A stretch of 64,000 nucleotides of DNA from Bacteroides sp. (GTDB lineage Bacteria; Bacteroidota; Bacteroidia; Bacteroidales; Muribaculaceae): positions 13,775 through 77,774 of the forward strand of contig JAAVDD010000011.1 in the NCBI GenBank assembly GCA_014801985.1. Direction: 5' to 3'. Shown here one piece after another: positions 46,520 to 56,006 of this stretch; the first letter of the stretch is position 1; each line of letters starts with the position of its first letter. Both the position numbers and the translations under genes were made by a program. Below the pieces are notes generated by a model, which was not told the DNA's origin, made no database searches, and saw only the letters and a list, made by a program, of their open reading frames with translations.

Positions 46520-47708
46520 ATTCTCATTCAAATGGTGTCGGACTATAGATGATATCAGTCCGGACGATTGGGTAAAAATATACGGTTCTGACATCATCAA
46601 GGGCCGAGGGTTCATGAAAGCCAACGAAGAGGCAGAATTTGAGGATGTAGAGTTTCACTACCTTCAGGTGTTCAAAGGCAACCGGATAATAGCTATCGTT
46701 CCCTGCTTCGCATACGGCATGGACTTACTCAATATTGCATCTTCAGGTGAGGCCAAGACCCGCATAGCATGGGTACGCAAGCTATTCCCGAAGTTCCTTA
46801 AACTGCGGGCGTTCGTCACCGGCTCATACGCGGCAACCTGCGAACACTTCATTGAGTATACTTCAGACCTCAGTGAAGAAGAGAAAAAGGAGGTTGCAGA
46901 GATCATCGGCGGGGAAATCAAGAAAAAGAGCAGGGAGGTAAAAGCCAGTTTCGTTTTCGTCAAAGATGTGAGAGAACGCAGCATCAATCAGGTGAAAGAT
47001 ATTCTCACCTCTGACTACAAATTTTTCATCTCCTTCCCGACCACTGCCATTCCTATCATAAGTGAAGTTAAATATCCTGCTTCCCTGAGGAAGAAAAACC
47101 GCAAGCGTTTCAGGAACTTTAGAGAACGTTTTGAAAAAGAGTTCTACTGGGAAACGATTACAGACTTCGGAGGAGAAACTGTACGAGACTTCACCCACCT
47201 CTATAAGGCTGTTCTTGACAAGGCCAAGAACAAATTTGAGTTCCTTAATGAGAAGTTCTTCGATTCCGTCAACAAACTTTTAGGTGACGGTGCATTTCTT
47301 CTCGTAGGGAAGAATAAAGAGACCGATGAGATTCGCGTGATGGTTCTCATCCTGGAGAATGAAGCCAACTTGATTCCTCTCTACATGGGGTTCAAATACA
47401 AGGATGACGATTCAAAGGTATTATATCTCAACACGATATTCAACACAGTCAAGGAGGCAGAGAAGCGTGGTAAATCATACGTGGATTTCGGGCAGATGAG
47501 TTATTATCCGAAAACGATGTCAGGAGCTTTGGTAGAGAATATATATTACGGTTTCTGGTCGAGCAAGCCCATCGTAAGATGGTTGATAAATCATGGTCTT
47601 GACAAAATCTTCACTCCTCCGGCAGTTCCGGAACATGTGTATCTGGAACCATATGCAGATGAAGCCCACCGCATATTGACAGAAAAAGGTTTTGTGCTTC
47701 TGAACTAA
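46509..47708 (+). CDS. GNAT/FemAB-like N-acyltransferase
   Basis: 399 residues with the GNAT_6/BioF2-like layout: an N-terminal domain and a C-terminal acetyltransferase fold around GKSYVDFGQMSYYPKTMSGA and NLIPLYMGFKY. The ATG lies 11 bases before the oxoamine synthase stop. It probably acylates an amine made by that enzyme; the acyl donor (acyl-CoA or acyl-ACP) is inference. No membrane segment is obvious. Confidence 0.75.
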   Translation: MSNKFSFKWCRTIDDISPDDWVKIYGSDIIKGRGFMKANEEAEFEDVEFHYLQVFKGNRIIAIVPCFAYGMDLLNIASSGEAKTRIAWVRKLFPKFLKLRAFVTGSYAATCEHFIEYTSDLSEEEKKEVAEIIGGEIKKKSREVKASFVFVKDVRERSINQVKDILTSDYKFFISFPTTAIPIISEVKYPASLRKKNRKRFRNFRERFEKEFYWETITDFGGETVRDFTHLYKAVLDKAKNKFEFLNEKFFDSVNKLLGDGAFLLVGKNKETDEIRVMVLILENEANLIPLYMGFKYKDDDSKVLYLNTIFNTVKEAEKRGKSYVDFGQMSYYPKTMSGALVENIYYGFWSSKPIVRWLINHGLDKIFTPPAVPEHVYLEPYADEAHRILTEKGFVLLN

Positions 47709-47711
47709 ACC

Positions 47712-48151
47712 TTACGAATTTAAGGTGATATCGGGTAGGTTAAAACTGCTGTCGGGATACATTGAGCAGAGCTTCAGATATAAGCTATTGTAAATCTCTC
47801 CTAACTGCTGATAAAACATTTTCTTACACCATGTCTTCTTTGGGTCAAGCAAATTCGGAGTGTTCTTAACGGCTTGTGTCCAATACCGTTCATTTAATAG
47901 CTTTTGGGATATAATGACCTGTCTGAACCAGGGTATTATTCTTAGAGCCTGCATCTCTATATAATGAGTGATCGAGAGCGTATCATGAAAGATTCCAAAG
48001 TTTTTCAGATATTCGTAAGTCTTTTGAATCTGTTCCATCTTGACCTCCCAGTATGATTGGATATTGCGGTCCTGAGGTTCTACCGAATACAAAACATTCA
48101 GAGGGGAATTGTAGTATTGTAACACCGCCTGACAGAATATATCTTCTTTAT
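47712..48151 (-). pseudogene. Gene remnant cut by the IS630-type element
   Basis: An open frame on the minus strand enters from the IS boundary at 48151 and runs to a stop at 47712. A GTG at 48125 would give 137 residues, but the frame is open upstream (NKEDIFCQAV) right to the IS end, so the 5' part seems lost. Content is helical and aromatic (SYWEVKMEQIQKTYEYLKNF). Joining across the IS does not restore one frame. Family unknown. Confidence 0.5.
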
Positions 48152-49276
48152 TAAGTAACTGTTCAAAATTATTTTATGTATTTAAGCCACCTTACTAAAA
48201 TTGACCCTATACCGACCTCCGATACAATCCAGAATTTCATTTGTTGCATTGAAGAGAGAGTTTGTGTTAATATAATGATGAGGCTTGATCCATTTGGTTT
48301 TAAGTATTCTCCACAAAGTCTCGGCAATATTGAGATGAGGGGAGTAAGGTGGAAGGAAAAAGATGTGGAGTCCTCTCTTTCTCCATCTATCGGGCGATTC
48401 TTTCATTTTGCCTCCGGTGTGGACGCTTGCGTTGTCAAGGACGATGAATGTTGGCCGGGTAATGGACATAGAGAAGTTATCGATGAACTCAGCCACGTTC
48501 TCTGCCTTTATGCCTTGACGGCTGGTAAATCCATGATAGACATTATCACGGGTGATCATACCGAAGATATTGAGCCTGGCGGCTTTCATGGACGGCACGA
48601 AGACATTCTCTCCGGGAAACTGCCAGCCGTATGGCACATATCCCTGTGTGCAAACATGACTTTCATCTCCGAAGAAAAGATCGATGAGTCCTTGATTGTT
48701 CAGATTTTCAAGTTCCTGCAACTTCTCGCGCTTGATCGCATGGAGTTGCGGCGAGGGTATTACCCTTGGGCGTCCGGGGATACGCTTATATCTTGCGCCA
48801 GAACCTCTAAAAAACGTTGAAGGTGATATCGCTTGCCTTCTTGTCGGAGGCTTTTTCCCACATGGACTTTGCCGATTTCACACTCTGGCGTTCCTGTGAC
48901 ACAGCTTCCCGTACCAATGCCTCGTCCGAACAGTCCATTATGGGCTTGCGACCCTGTGCGGGCCTCGTTTTCAATCCGGATATTCCATTTTCCGAGTATC
49001 TTTTTGTCCAATTGAATACTTATGGAACTGCCACATCCAGTTTCCGCGCAACTTCCGCATTGGAAAGATGTTCGCTCTTGAGCAGGATGGCGCGACACCG
49101 TAAACGGTATCTGTGGTCGGATCCATACTTGTATCCGGCCTCCAGTTGCAAACGTTCTTCGTCTGTCAGTGATATTTGTTTCTTTCTTGCTATAATCGTA
49201 TGTATTAGTGTGTACCATAATATAAGGTATTAATCAAGAAGAAATTTTACAATAAATAAATTTGACTACTCACTTA
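48152..49276 (-). mobile_element. Decayed IS630-family insertion sequence
   Basis: About 1125 bases between imperfect terminal repeats that start TAAGTAACTGTTCAAAAT (left) and TAAGTGAGTAGTCAAATT (right, inverse complement), both bounded by TA. It holds one transposase gene on the minus strand that is broken. TA target, DDE transposase with a Tc1-like fold and end length fit the IS630 family. Confidence 0.85.
48182..49193 (-). pseudogene. IS630-family transposase, disrupted
   Basis: The C-terminal DDE half (frame ending 48182) has FGDESH, FIVLDNASVHTG and FLPPYSPHLNIAETLW, all three catalytic acids. The N-terminal helix-turn-helix half lies in another frame from about 49193 (ARKKQISLTDEERLQLEAGY), where the expected ATG is ATA. 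That frame has an in-frame stop (VAVP-stop-VFNW) and shifts at a T6 run near 48810-48822. A programmed shift at the T-run is possible, but the stop and lost start argue for decay. Confidence 0.85.
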
Positions 49277-49410
49277 ATGATTTTCACAATAGTTCGGTAA
49301 AATTAGAGGTTGTTCAACATTTGCTAAGCCGCTAACTGAGCCAACCGTTGATTTATCTTCTGGATTATTTTGAGATGCGGAGATTTTCCATAAGTCGAAA
49401 TCATTGTTAT

Positions 49411-49519
49411 TAAGTAGCTGTTCAAATTAAACACATACAAAAATAACTGCGCAGATTGTATGGGAGCAGCTTATTAATTTAGCAAAATATAGTAGCGGTT
49501 TAATTTGAACAGATACTTA
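49411..49519. mobile_element. MITE copy 2 (109 bases, IS630-like ends)
   Basis: Ends 49411-49432 and 49498-49519 are 22-base inverted repeats with one mismatch, bounded by TA. The core matches copy 1 at 15070, plus an 18-base insertion (about 49438-49455). It lies 47 bases before the DXS-like gene and 134 bases from the IS630-type element, whose left end it nearly copies. Confidence 0.8.
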
Positions 49520-49566
49520 AGAACTTATAAAGATACGAAACGTTATTACTATGTATATTTAATATT

Positions 49567-51309
49567 ATGGAAATAGACTTATCAAAAATCAAATCACCGG
49601 CTGATATAAAGGATTTTAACCTTGATCAGCTGAATCTACTTAGTGAAGAATTAAGAGCCGTTCTTATTCGAAAATTGGCGGCTCATGGTGGACACGTCGG
49701 TCCTAATCTTGGTGTGGTGGAAGCAACGGTAGCGTTACACTATGTTTTCGATGCGCCTAAAGATAAAATTGTGTATGATGTCTCACACCAATCATACGTA
49801 CACAAGATGCTTACAGGTCGTATCGACGCTTTCCTAAATCCTGAAGATTATGATAAAGTCACGGGATTCACCTGCCCTGGTGAAAGCGAGTATGACCTTT
49901 TTGAAGTGGGTCACACCTCCACTTCCATTTCCCTTGCAACCGGTCTTGCCAAGGCCCGTGACCTTCAAGGAGGGAAAGAGAATGTAGTGGCATTCATAGG
50001 AGATGCATCTTTAGGAGGAGGTATGGCTCTTGAAGGCCTTAACTATGCTCCGGAATTGCATTCTAACATCATTGTGATCCTTAACGATAATCAGATGTCG
50101 ATTGCCGAGAATCATGGAGAGCTTTACACTCATCTCAAGGAACTACGGGATTCAAATGGAACATCACCCAATAATATATTCAAGGCCCTTGGTTATGAAT
50201 ATATCTATGTGAAAGAGGGAAATGATATTCGCTCCCTTATCCGGGCATTTGAAGAGGCTAAAGGCCGGAATCATGCCGTGTTAGTTCACATAAACACTAT
50301 GAAAGGGGAGGGATTGCCCTGTGCAGAATCAAATAAAGAGGCATTCCATTTCCATGGTCCGTTTGACGCAAAGACCGGTGCACCTTTGAATCCAAATTCT
50401 TCAGAAAGCTATGACGATATCTTTGTCAAGACAATTACAGAGAGTATGAGAAAGGATCCGAAAGTGGTTCTGGTCAACGCTGGAACTCCCGGAGCTATTG
50501 GATTCACGGCTGCTCAGCGAGAGGAAGCCGGAAAACAGTTTGTTGATGTCGGTATTGCCGAGCAGGATGCAGTCACCATGACAGCCGGACTTGCCAAGGG
50601 TGGAGTTCATCCCGTGATGGGAGTTGTATCGACATTCTTCCAAAGGGCATACGATCAGATGTCGCATGACGTGGCAATAAATAATCTTCCTGCATCTTTT
50701 GTGGTGTTCTATGGAAGCGTATTTGGTATGAATGATGTGACACATCTTGGATTCTTTGATATTGCAATGCTTTCAAATATTCCGAATATCACAATGTTGG
50801 CTCCTGCGAGTGCGGAAGAATATAAGGCCATGCTCGAATTGGCAGCCAACAATACTGTAGGGCCTTTGGTAGTGCGGACTCCGGGTGGTAAGGTGGAGCA
50901 TCAGACAGCACCTGTAAACACCGATTTCGAGCGTTATGAGATGGTGGAATCCGGAGCTGATGTAGCAATCATAGCCGAGGGGCCATTCCTTCAGTTTGCT
51001 CGTAAAGCTGCCGACTTGGCAAGGGAGAAAGGCATTAATCCTACGGTGGTCAATCCTCGTATTCTTTCTAAGGTCGATGAGAAATTCCTTGACGGATTGA
51101 AAGAGTATCGTTTGGTGGTAACAGTTGAGGATGGAATAATCGACGGTGGATTCGGTCAGAAAGTTTCGACCTATATGAACCGTTATGGGGTGAAAACGAT
51201 TAATCTTGGATTCAAGAAGGAATTCGTTGACCGTTATAATGTAGAAGATTTCCTTCGTGCCAACTCTCTAACGCCTGAACAGATAGCGGATATAGTGGTG
51301 GCAGGATAA
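49567..51309 (+). CDS. DXS-like TPP enzyme (transketolase superfamily)
   Basis: 580 residues, shorter than true DXS (about 620-640). The start AAHGGHVGPNLGVVEATVAL and KIVYDVSHQSYVHKMLTGR match 1-deoxy-D-xylulose 5-phosphate synthase. The TPP/Mg loop reads GDASLGGGMALEGLN (GDA rather than GDG), NDNQMSIAEN completes it, and the catalytic Glu is in VGIAEQDAVTMTAGLA. It probably is a paralogue, not the main isoprenoid enzyme; the reaction is open. A bidirectional terminator follows. Confidence 0.85.
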   Translation: MEIDLSKIKSPADIKDFNLDQLNLLSEELRAVLIRKLAAHGGHVGPNLGVVEATVALHYVFDAPKDKIVYDVSHQSYVHKMLTGRIDAFLNPEDYDKVTGFTCPGESEYDLFEVGHTSTSISLATGLAKARDLQGGKENVVAFIGDASLGGGMALEGLNYAPELHSNIIVILNDNQMSIAENHGELYTHLKELRDSNGTSPNNIFKALGYEYIYVKEGNDIRSLIRAFEEAKGRNHAVLVHINTMKGEGLPCAESNKEAFHFHGPFDAKTGAPLNPNSSESYDDIFVKTITESMRKDPKVVLVNAGTPGAIGFTAAQREEAGKQFVDVGIAEQDAVTMTAGLAKGGVHPVMGVVSTFFQRAYDQMSHDVAINNLPASFVVFYGSVFGMNDVTHLGFFDIAMLSNIPNITMLAPASAEEYKAMLELAANNTVGPLVVRTPGGKVEHQTAPVNTDFERYEMVESGADVAIIAEGPFLQFARKAADLAREKGINPTVVNPRILSKVDEKFLDGLKEYRLVVTVEDGIIDGGFGQKVSTYMNRYGVKTINLGFKKEFVDRYNVEDFLRANSLTPEQIADIVVAG

Positions 51310-51333
51310 AATCACGCGCTCTTTCTTCATATC

Positions 51334-51373
51334 AAAAAATAAGCTCTCGACATTAGTCGAGAGCTTATTTTTT
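51334..51373. terminator. Bidirectional terminator
   Basis: Perfect 18-base stem (arms 51334-51351 and 51356-51373) around ATTA, core AAGCTCTCGAC/GTCGAGAGCTT with A- and T-runs on both sides. It serves the convergent DXS-like and MFS genes. Confidence 0.92.
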
Positions 51374-51395
51374 ATCTGGATTATCAATGCTTTAT

Positions 51396-52796
51396 CTAAG
51401 CTGTTTCCTTTTCATTCTCTTGCACCAGGCGCCCGTAGATGTTAGTGACAATTGCACCGATAGCCATTACAGCGATTGAAACAATTAACACCAGAGTTGC
51501 TCCACCGGCTTTAAGTAGAATAGGGATGAAAAATACTCCAAGAACTGCCCCGATTTTACCGATGGCAGCTGCAATTCCCACACCTTCACCACGTGTTTCT
51601 ACAGGATAGATCTTAGGAGGCAGGACGTATGTAATAAGGTGAGGTCCCATGTTAAGGAAAAGCTCAAATCCCATGAATGCCCCTATTGAAATCCATTTGT
51701 TCCATTGGAAATGATATGACAGGAGTAGAACCACAAGAGTTGCCGCACAAAGCCAGAATCCCACTGATTGAATTGCGGTGATACTCTTTTTCTTATTTAT
51801 TAGCCAAAGCCCAAGGATAAAGCCTGGAAGCATGATACAGCTGATATAAAGTGTGATTTTTACGGAGGATGCCACATGGAGAATTTCTGGTTCACCGGCA
51901 GTGAAATGTTCAAGTCCCAATGCCATTACAAGGATAGGTAGGAACACGCCGATACCATATACACCAAGCCCTTCGCAAGCCCAAGGAATACCGCTCAATA
52001 TAACGCGTTTCCCGTTTTTGATAATAAAGGAGAAAAAGTTTCCTGTATCGGCGTGCTTTCCTGAATCGACATTCTGAACTTTTGAGACGGGAGAGGCTTG
52101 AGGATCAGGCACAGGAATCATCACATCCTTCCCAAGAAAACCCTCCACAGCTTTCTCTGCTTCTGCTATTTTCCCATGATCAATAAGCCATTTGGGAGAT
52201 TCATAGAATTTAATGCGGAGGATAAGCATCAAAGCTGCAATGGCTGCCACAATCCACATCAACAGATGCCAGTCGGCTGCATTGCGGGTATCCATTATAA
52301 CCCAGAAACAGAGTGCTGCTGCGATGATATTTCCGAGTGCGGAAGCGGTCTTTGTCACTCCTACCATCAGCGCTCGATACTTCACGGGCATTAATTCGGA
52401 AACATATCCGGAATCAAGACTATATTCACCGCCGATTCCAAGCCCAACGAAGAATAATGCGATAGTTAGCACGGCCACGTTAGGGATGAATAATGCCACG
52501 AGTGAGGCCACCAACATGAGTGCCGGGCAGAAGCGGAAGAAGAGGAGGTAACCATATTTATCACTCAGAGATCCGAATATTACAGATCCGATGGCGATAC
52601 CGATAAGATCTATACACCCGATGAGACCCTGCATGAAAGTGGAGAGTTCAGGATGGGCAAGTATGTTCATCATAGGGATAATCACACCTGCCACAGTTGC
52701 AACTGCCGTACCGATCAGCTGGCCGAGAGATGCAACGGCTACAATGTAAATATGCCTCCACGTGAGAGGCATATTATTAATGTTTTGTTTGGTCAT
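51396..52796 (-). CDS. MFS transporter
   Basis: 466 residues, 12 predicted membrane segments. The N-terminal half has the MFS loop GSLSDKYGYLLFFRFCP and GGEYSLDSGYVSELMPVKYR, which resembles sugar/organic-acid symporters. A polar cytoplasmic loop of about 45 residues lies at the middle. It follows the urea transporter on the same strand with 31 bases between, so co-transcription is likely. Substrate unknown. Confidence 0.88.
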   Translation of the reverse strand: MTKQNINNMPLTWRHIYIVAVASLGQLIGTAVATVAGVIIPMMNILAHPELSTFMQGLIGCIDLIGIAIGSVIFGSLSDKYGYLLFFRFCPALMLVASLVALFIPNVAVLTIALFFVGLGIGGEYSLDSGYVSELMPVKYRALMVGVTKTASALGNIIAAALCFWVIMDTRNAADWHLLMWIVAAIAALMLILRIKFYESPKWLIDHGKIAEAEKAVEGFLGKDVMIPVPDPQASPVSKVQNVDSGKHADTGNFFSFIIKNGKRVILSGIPWACEGLGVYGIGVFLPILVMALGLEHFTAGEPEILHVASSVKITLYISCIMLPGFILGLWLINKKKSITAIQSVGFWLCAATLVVLLLSYHFQWNKWISIGAFMGFELFLNMGPHLITYVLPPKIYPVETRGEGVGIAAAIGKIGAVLGVFFIPILLKAGGATLVLIVSIAVMAIGAIVTNIYGRLVQENEKETA

Positions 52797-52827
52797 AGTG
52801 TCTTTGATAATTTATTACCTTACGATA

Positions 52828-53790
52828 TTATGAATTCTTTAGTTGGAAAAAGTCGTAGGCGGGGAGGAGGAAGAGCCATGTCGCAACGCAGAAAGGTCCG
52901 GTAAGTGTCGGGAGACCCATAGGAGCGAAGAATGCGTTCATGGCAGCTTGGATGAATACAGTAATGAAAATACCTATCACTGCCCATATAACCGACTTCC
53001 AGGAAGTATTGCAGAATGTGGCACCGAGGGCGATACCTGTCAGAACAGCACTGAATCCATAAAGGCCTTCCGAGATATCCTCTCCGGGACCTTGCCACCA
53101 GATTACCGTTGCCAGTGCTATGGCTGATGCTATCATGGCCCATACGGCAGCACGGATACTGCTGACAGCAAGTGCGGCAATGAAGAATATGCCGGTCACC
53201 CAGTTGTTGATTAGGAATACCTGTGCGATTCCTTTCAGCCAATATATTACGAGGTCAACGAAGCCTACGTTGAGTGCGGTATGGACATCTCCGGGAAGTT
53301 CGGGACTACCCATATATTCAGGAGGCATTCCATGCAGGTAGCGTGAAGCGAGAAGGAAGAACCATGTGGAGAGCACGAAAGGGAAAGTAAAGGCGGAAAG
53401 TTTCCATTTCCCTAATACATTGTCAAGTCCGGATTGCACCCATATAGTCATTGCGGAACAAATCACAAGAGCAATCCACATCCATACCGTATTACCTAAG
53501 AAAGTTGGGAATGCACAACCGACAAGACAGCCGTTGAATCCCCAGAGCCCTTGCGCTCCATTTTTGTCCGGGAGTTGAAGAATATAGCCTGTGAGAGTGG
53601 ATACAACCGCTCCGACCACAAGACCCCAGGCCACTGCCGGGAACCCCTCGGCGTATGCGCCCCAGAAAATACCAATAGTAAACAGGAGACCGGTCCACAT
53701 ATTGTCCTGGAACATCACCTGTCCGATTCCCCTAAGACATGTCCGGGGAAATTCCTTCACCACTTGTGAAGCCGTGTAAAGTTGAGCCAT
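52828..53790 (-). CDS. Urea transporter (UT family)
   Basis: 320 residues with about ten membrane helices in two homologous halves, each with a family signature: LWGFNGCLVGCAFPTFLGNT (first half) and GLYGFSAVLTGIALGATF (second half). Bacterial UT proteins let urea pass down its gradient. The urease cluster is about 12 kb away; together they would feed urea to cytoplasmic urease. Followed by an MFS gene on the same strand and divergent from a channel-like gene. Confidence 0.93.
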   Translation of the reverse strand: MAQLYTASQVVKEFPRTCLRGIGQVMFQDNMWTGLLFTIGIFWGAYAEGFPAVAWGLVVGAVVSTLTGYILQLPDKNGAQGLWGFNGCLVGCAFPTFLGNTVWMWIALVICSAMTIWVQSGLDNVLGKWKLSAFTFPFVLSTWFFLLASRYLHGMPPEYMGSPELPGDVHTALNVGFVDLVIYWLKGIAQVFLINNWVTGIFFIAALAVSSIRAAVWAMIASAIALATVIWWQGPGEDISEGLYGFSAVLTGIALGATFCNTSWKSVIWAVIGIFITVFIQAAMNAFFAPMGLPTLTGPFCVATWLFLLPAYDFFQLKNS

Positions 53791-53902
53791 AATATTATTT
53801 TTTAGAATTTCTGTCTTGACCTGTGTTGCATTTTAGGCTTAATGAACACCTTTATATTTTTTAACGTTTAATAAATATAATAGTTTAATATCATCAAGGA
53901 TT

Positions 53903-54757
53903 ATGAATATCTCAACACTCGGAGCCTTCTTTAGGAAAAGAGGGATAATGATGCTTTTGCATATTGTAGTGCTTCTCCTATCCTTATTATTGATAGGGAT
54001 GATTTCCTACGATAGTTTTAAGAATACCACGTTCTATGAGAGCTATAATTTTCAGAAGTGGCAGTTCGGGATCTGTATGGTTTTTATTATTGCCTTTTTC
54101 ATTGAGCTTGCTGTCTCGGAGAGGAAATGGCATTTCTTCTGGACCAACCTTATCTTTCTTCTTGTCTCGATTCCATATCAGGCAATCATATATCACTACG
54201 GTATCGAGCTTTCTCAGGAGGTTTCCTATCTCATCCGTTATATGCCGTTGATACGAGGAGGCTATGCTCTGGCGATTGTGGTGAGTTGGTTTACAATGAA
54301 TAAGGCTACCGGCCTCTTCTTCACTTATATAATCATTCTTTTCTCTACTGTCTACTTTGCAAGTCTGACATTCTATCTTTTCGAAACTGGTGTCAATCCG
54401 CTTGTAAATGTATATTCCGACGCTCTATGGTGGGCGGCTATGGATGTAACCACCGTGGGTTCAAACATCACGGCAGTGACGGGTGTTGGCCGAGTGCTTT
54501 CGGTATTACTGGCGGCTTTGGGAATGATGATGTTCCCGATATTCACTGTGTATGTGACCAATATCATTACTCAGCGAAACAAGGAGTCGAAGGAAAATGG
54601 CACAACCACATCTCTCATCGCTGCTTATAAGGCATACGTGAAGAATCATCCGGAAGGTGCCGATAAAGATGATACAAAGAAAGAAAAGGTGGTGGTCGAG
54701 GCAGCCACAGCTCAGGCAAAAAAATCTGAGAATGATACTGAAAGCAAAGATTCATAA
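53903..54757 (+). CDS. Ion-channel-like membrane protein with atypical filter
   Basis: 284 residues. About six membrane helices (near 15-37, 55-75, 82-100, 112-132, 138-160 and 195-215) and a pore loop WWAAMDVTTVGSNITAV between the last two resemble 6TM potassium channels. The filter reads TVGSN instead of TVGYG, so K+ selectivity may be lost or changed. The C-terminus is a charged tail (Lys, Asp, Glu). The gene is divergent from the urea transporter with 112 bases between; a link in ion or pH balance is inference. Confidence 0.75.
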   Translation: MNISTLGAFFRKRGIMMLLHIVVLLLSLLLIGMISYDSFKNTTFYESYNFQKWQFGICMVFIIAFFIELAVSERKWHFFWTNLIFLLVSIPYQAIIYHYGIELSQEVSYLIRYMPLIRGGYALAIVVSWFTMNKATGLFFTYIIILFSTVYFASLTFYLFETGVNPLVNVYSDALWWAAMDVTTVGSNITAVTGVGRVLSVLLAALGMMMFPIFTVYVTNIITQRNKESKENGTTTSLIAAYKAYVKNHPEGADKDDTKKEKVVVEAATAQAKKSENDTESKDS

Positions 54758-54828
54758 GTTATCTGTATTCAGATTGTAACATATAGTCTTGATCTTAGAA
54801 AATCAGGATGTAAAAGATTGGAAGGAGC

Positions 54829-54883
54829 AAACATAAATATATCCGCGTCAATTCTCACAATTGGCGCGGATATATTTATGTTT
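54829..54883. terminator. Bidirectional terminator
   Basis: Perfect 19-base stem (arms 54829-54847 and 54865-54883) with inner AATT pairs, between the convergent channel and SPFH genes. The stem is AT-rich with a CCGCG/CGCGG core. Confidence 0.8.
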
Positions 54884-54915
54884 AATAGTTCACGATGTAG
54901 GGATCCAACAGAATG

Positions 54916-55848
54916 TCAGACATTGGCATTGAGGGTGGGGGTGAGGGGTTCATCTGCACATAGAACTGTGAGAAGATTACCAACCATGGATGCTTTCTGG
55001 TCGTTGGTAAGTTTCACTACATCCTTCTTTTCAAGGGTGGATAGAGCCATTTCAACCATTGATACAGCTCCCTCTACAATCTTCTCGCGGGCCGTAATGA
55101 TTGCAGATGCCTGTTGGCGGCGTAACATCACGGCTGCAATTTCAGGAGCGTATGCAAGATAGTTTATGCGTGCTTCCACCACTTCCATTCCTGCCATTGC
55201 AAGGCGTTCGTTGATTTTCTTCTCAAGAAGATCATTGATTTCTTGCCCGGAATCCCTTAGGGTAAGTTCATCGGGTCGTGAAGAATCAGTCTGGTCGTAG
55301 GCAAAGTGACCGGTGACTTCCCTGAGGGCTGCATCGCTCTGGATACGCACGAAATTCTCAAGGGCCTGATTGGAGATGGAATTATTCTGTGCGCCTAAAC
55401 TTTGAGAATCTAGATCGAAGACTACCTTATAGGTGTCGCGGATTTTCCATACGAGCACCATGCCGATGAGCACGGGGTTTCCGATCTTGTCATTCACTTT
55501 GATTGGTTCGATATCCATATTGCGGATACGGAGTGAGAGTTTCTTGCGGTTGAGGAAGGGATTGACCCAAAAATATCCCACTTTTTTACATGTCCCCTTG
55601 TATTTCCCGAAGAAAATCATGACACGTGCCACATTAGGTTCCTGAACGAAATAACCAACACAGCCGAGGATGAAAAGGATAAACAGTGGGAGCTCTATGG
55701 CAATTGTAACACCGATATGATCTTCGTCGGCATTGGCAATGGTAAGACCGATGAGGACAGGGATAAGGATTAAAGTGAATATGATCATCATGAAGCCGTT
55801 TATGCAAAGGCCCTTGTATTCATATTCATGATTAACGTTTTCTTGCAT
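54916..55848 (-). CDS. SPFH/band 7 domain protein
   Basis: 310 residues. Two N-terminal membrane segments (about 18-38 and 48-70) precede an SPFH domain (VARVMIFFGKYKGTCKKVGY, VLVWKIRDTYKVVFDL) and a helical C-terminal part (MVEMALSTLEKKDVVKLT). Members scaffold membrane microdomains. It stands alone between two terminators. Confidence 0.92.
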   Translation of the reverse strand: MQENVNHEYEYKGLCINGFMMIIFTLILIPVLIGLTIANADEDHIGVTIAIELPLFILFILGCVGYFVQEPNVARVMIFFGKYKGTCKKVGYFWVNPFLNRKKLSLRIRNMDIEPIKVNDKIGNPVLIGMVLVWKIRDTYKVVFDLDSQSLGAQNNSISNQALENFVRIQSDAALREVTGHFAYDQTDSSRPDELTLRDSGQEINDLLEKKINERLAMAGMEVVEARINYLAYAPEIAAVMLRRQQASAIITAREKIVEGAVSMVEMALSTLEKKDVVKLTNDQKASMVGNLLTVLCADEPLTPTLNANV

Positions 55849-55921
55849 GAGATTGAATTTATAAGATGAAAATATGAAGTTGGATAAGTATAGTCTACAC
55901 TACCTTCTGATTGGATATGAT

Positions 55922-55958
55922 TACCGGAGGTTCGCTTTCTTGGTGCGAACCTCCGGTA
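55922..55958 (-). terminator. Terminator of the SLC45-like gene
   Basis: Perfect 14-base stem TACCGGAGGTTCGC/GCGAACCTCCGGTA (55922-55935, 55945-55958) with a 9-base loop, downstream of the gene at 56007. Confidence 0.75.
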
Positions 55959-56006
55959 TGAAAGATTAAACCTTTAGAATGCTTTTTAGATTCTAAACAT
56001 TTATTA

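Noticed and set aside
49324..49404. 26-residue frame between IS630 and the MITE
   Set aside because: Short, no ribosome binding site or family match; likely chance or debris.
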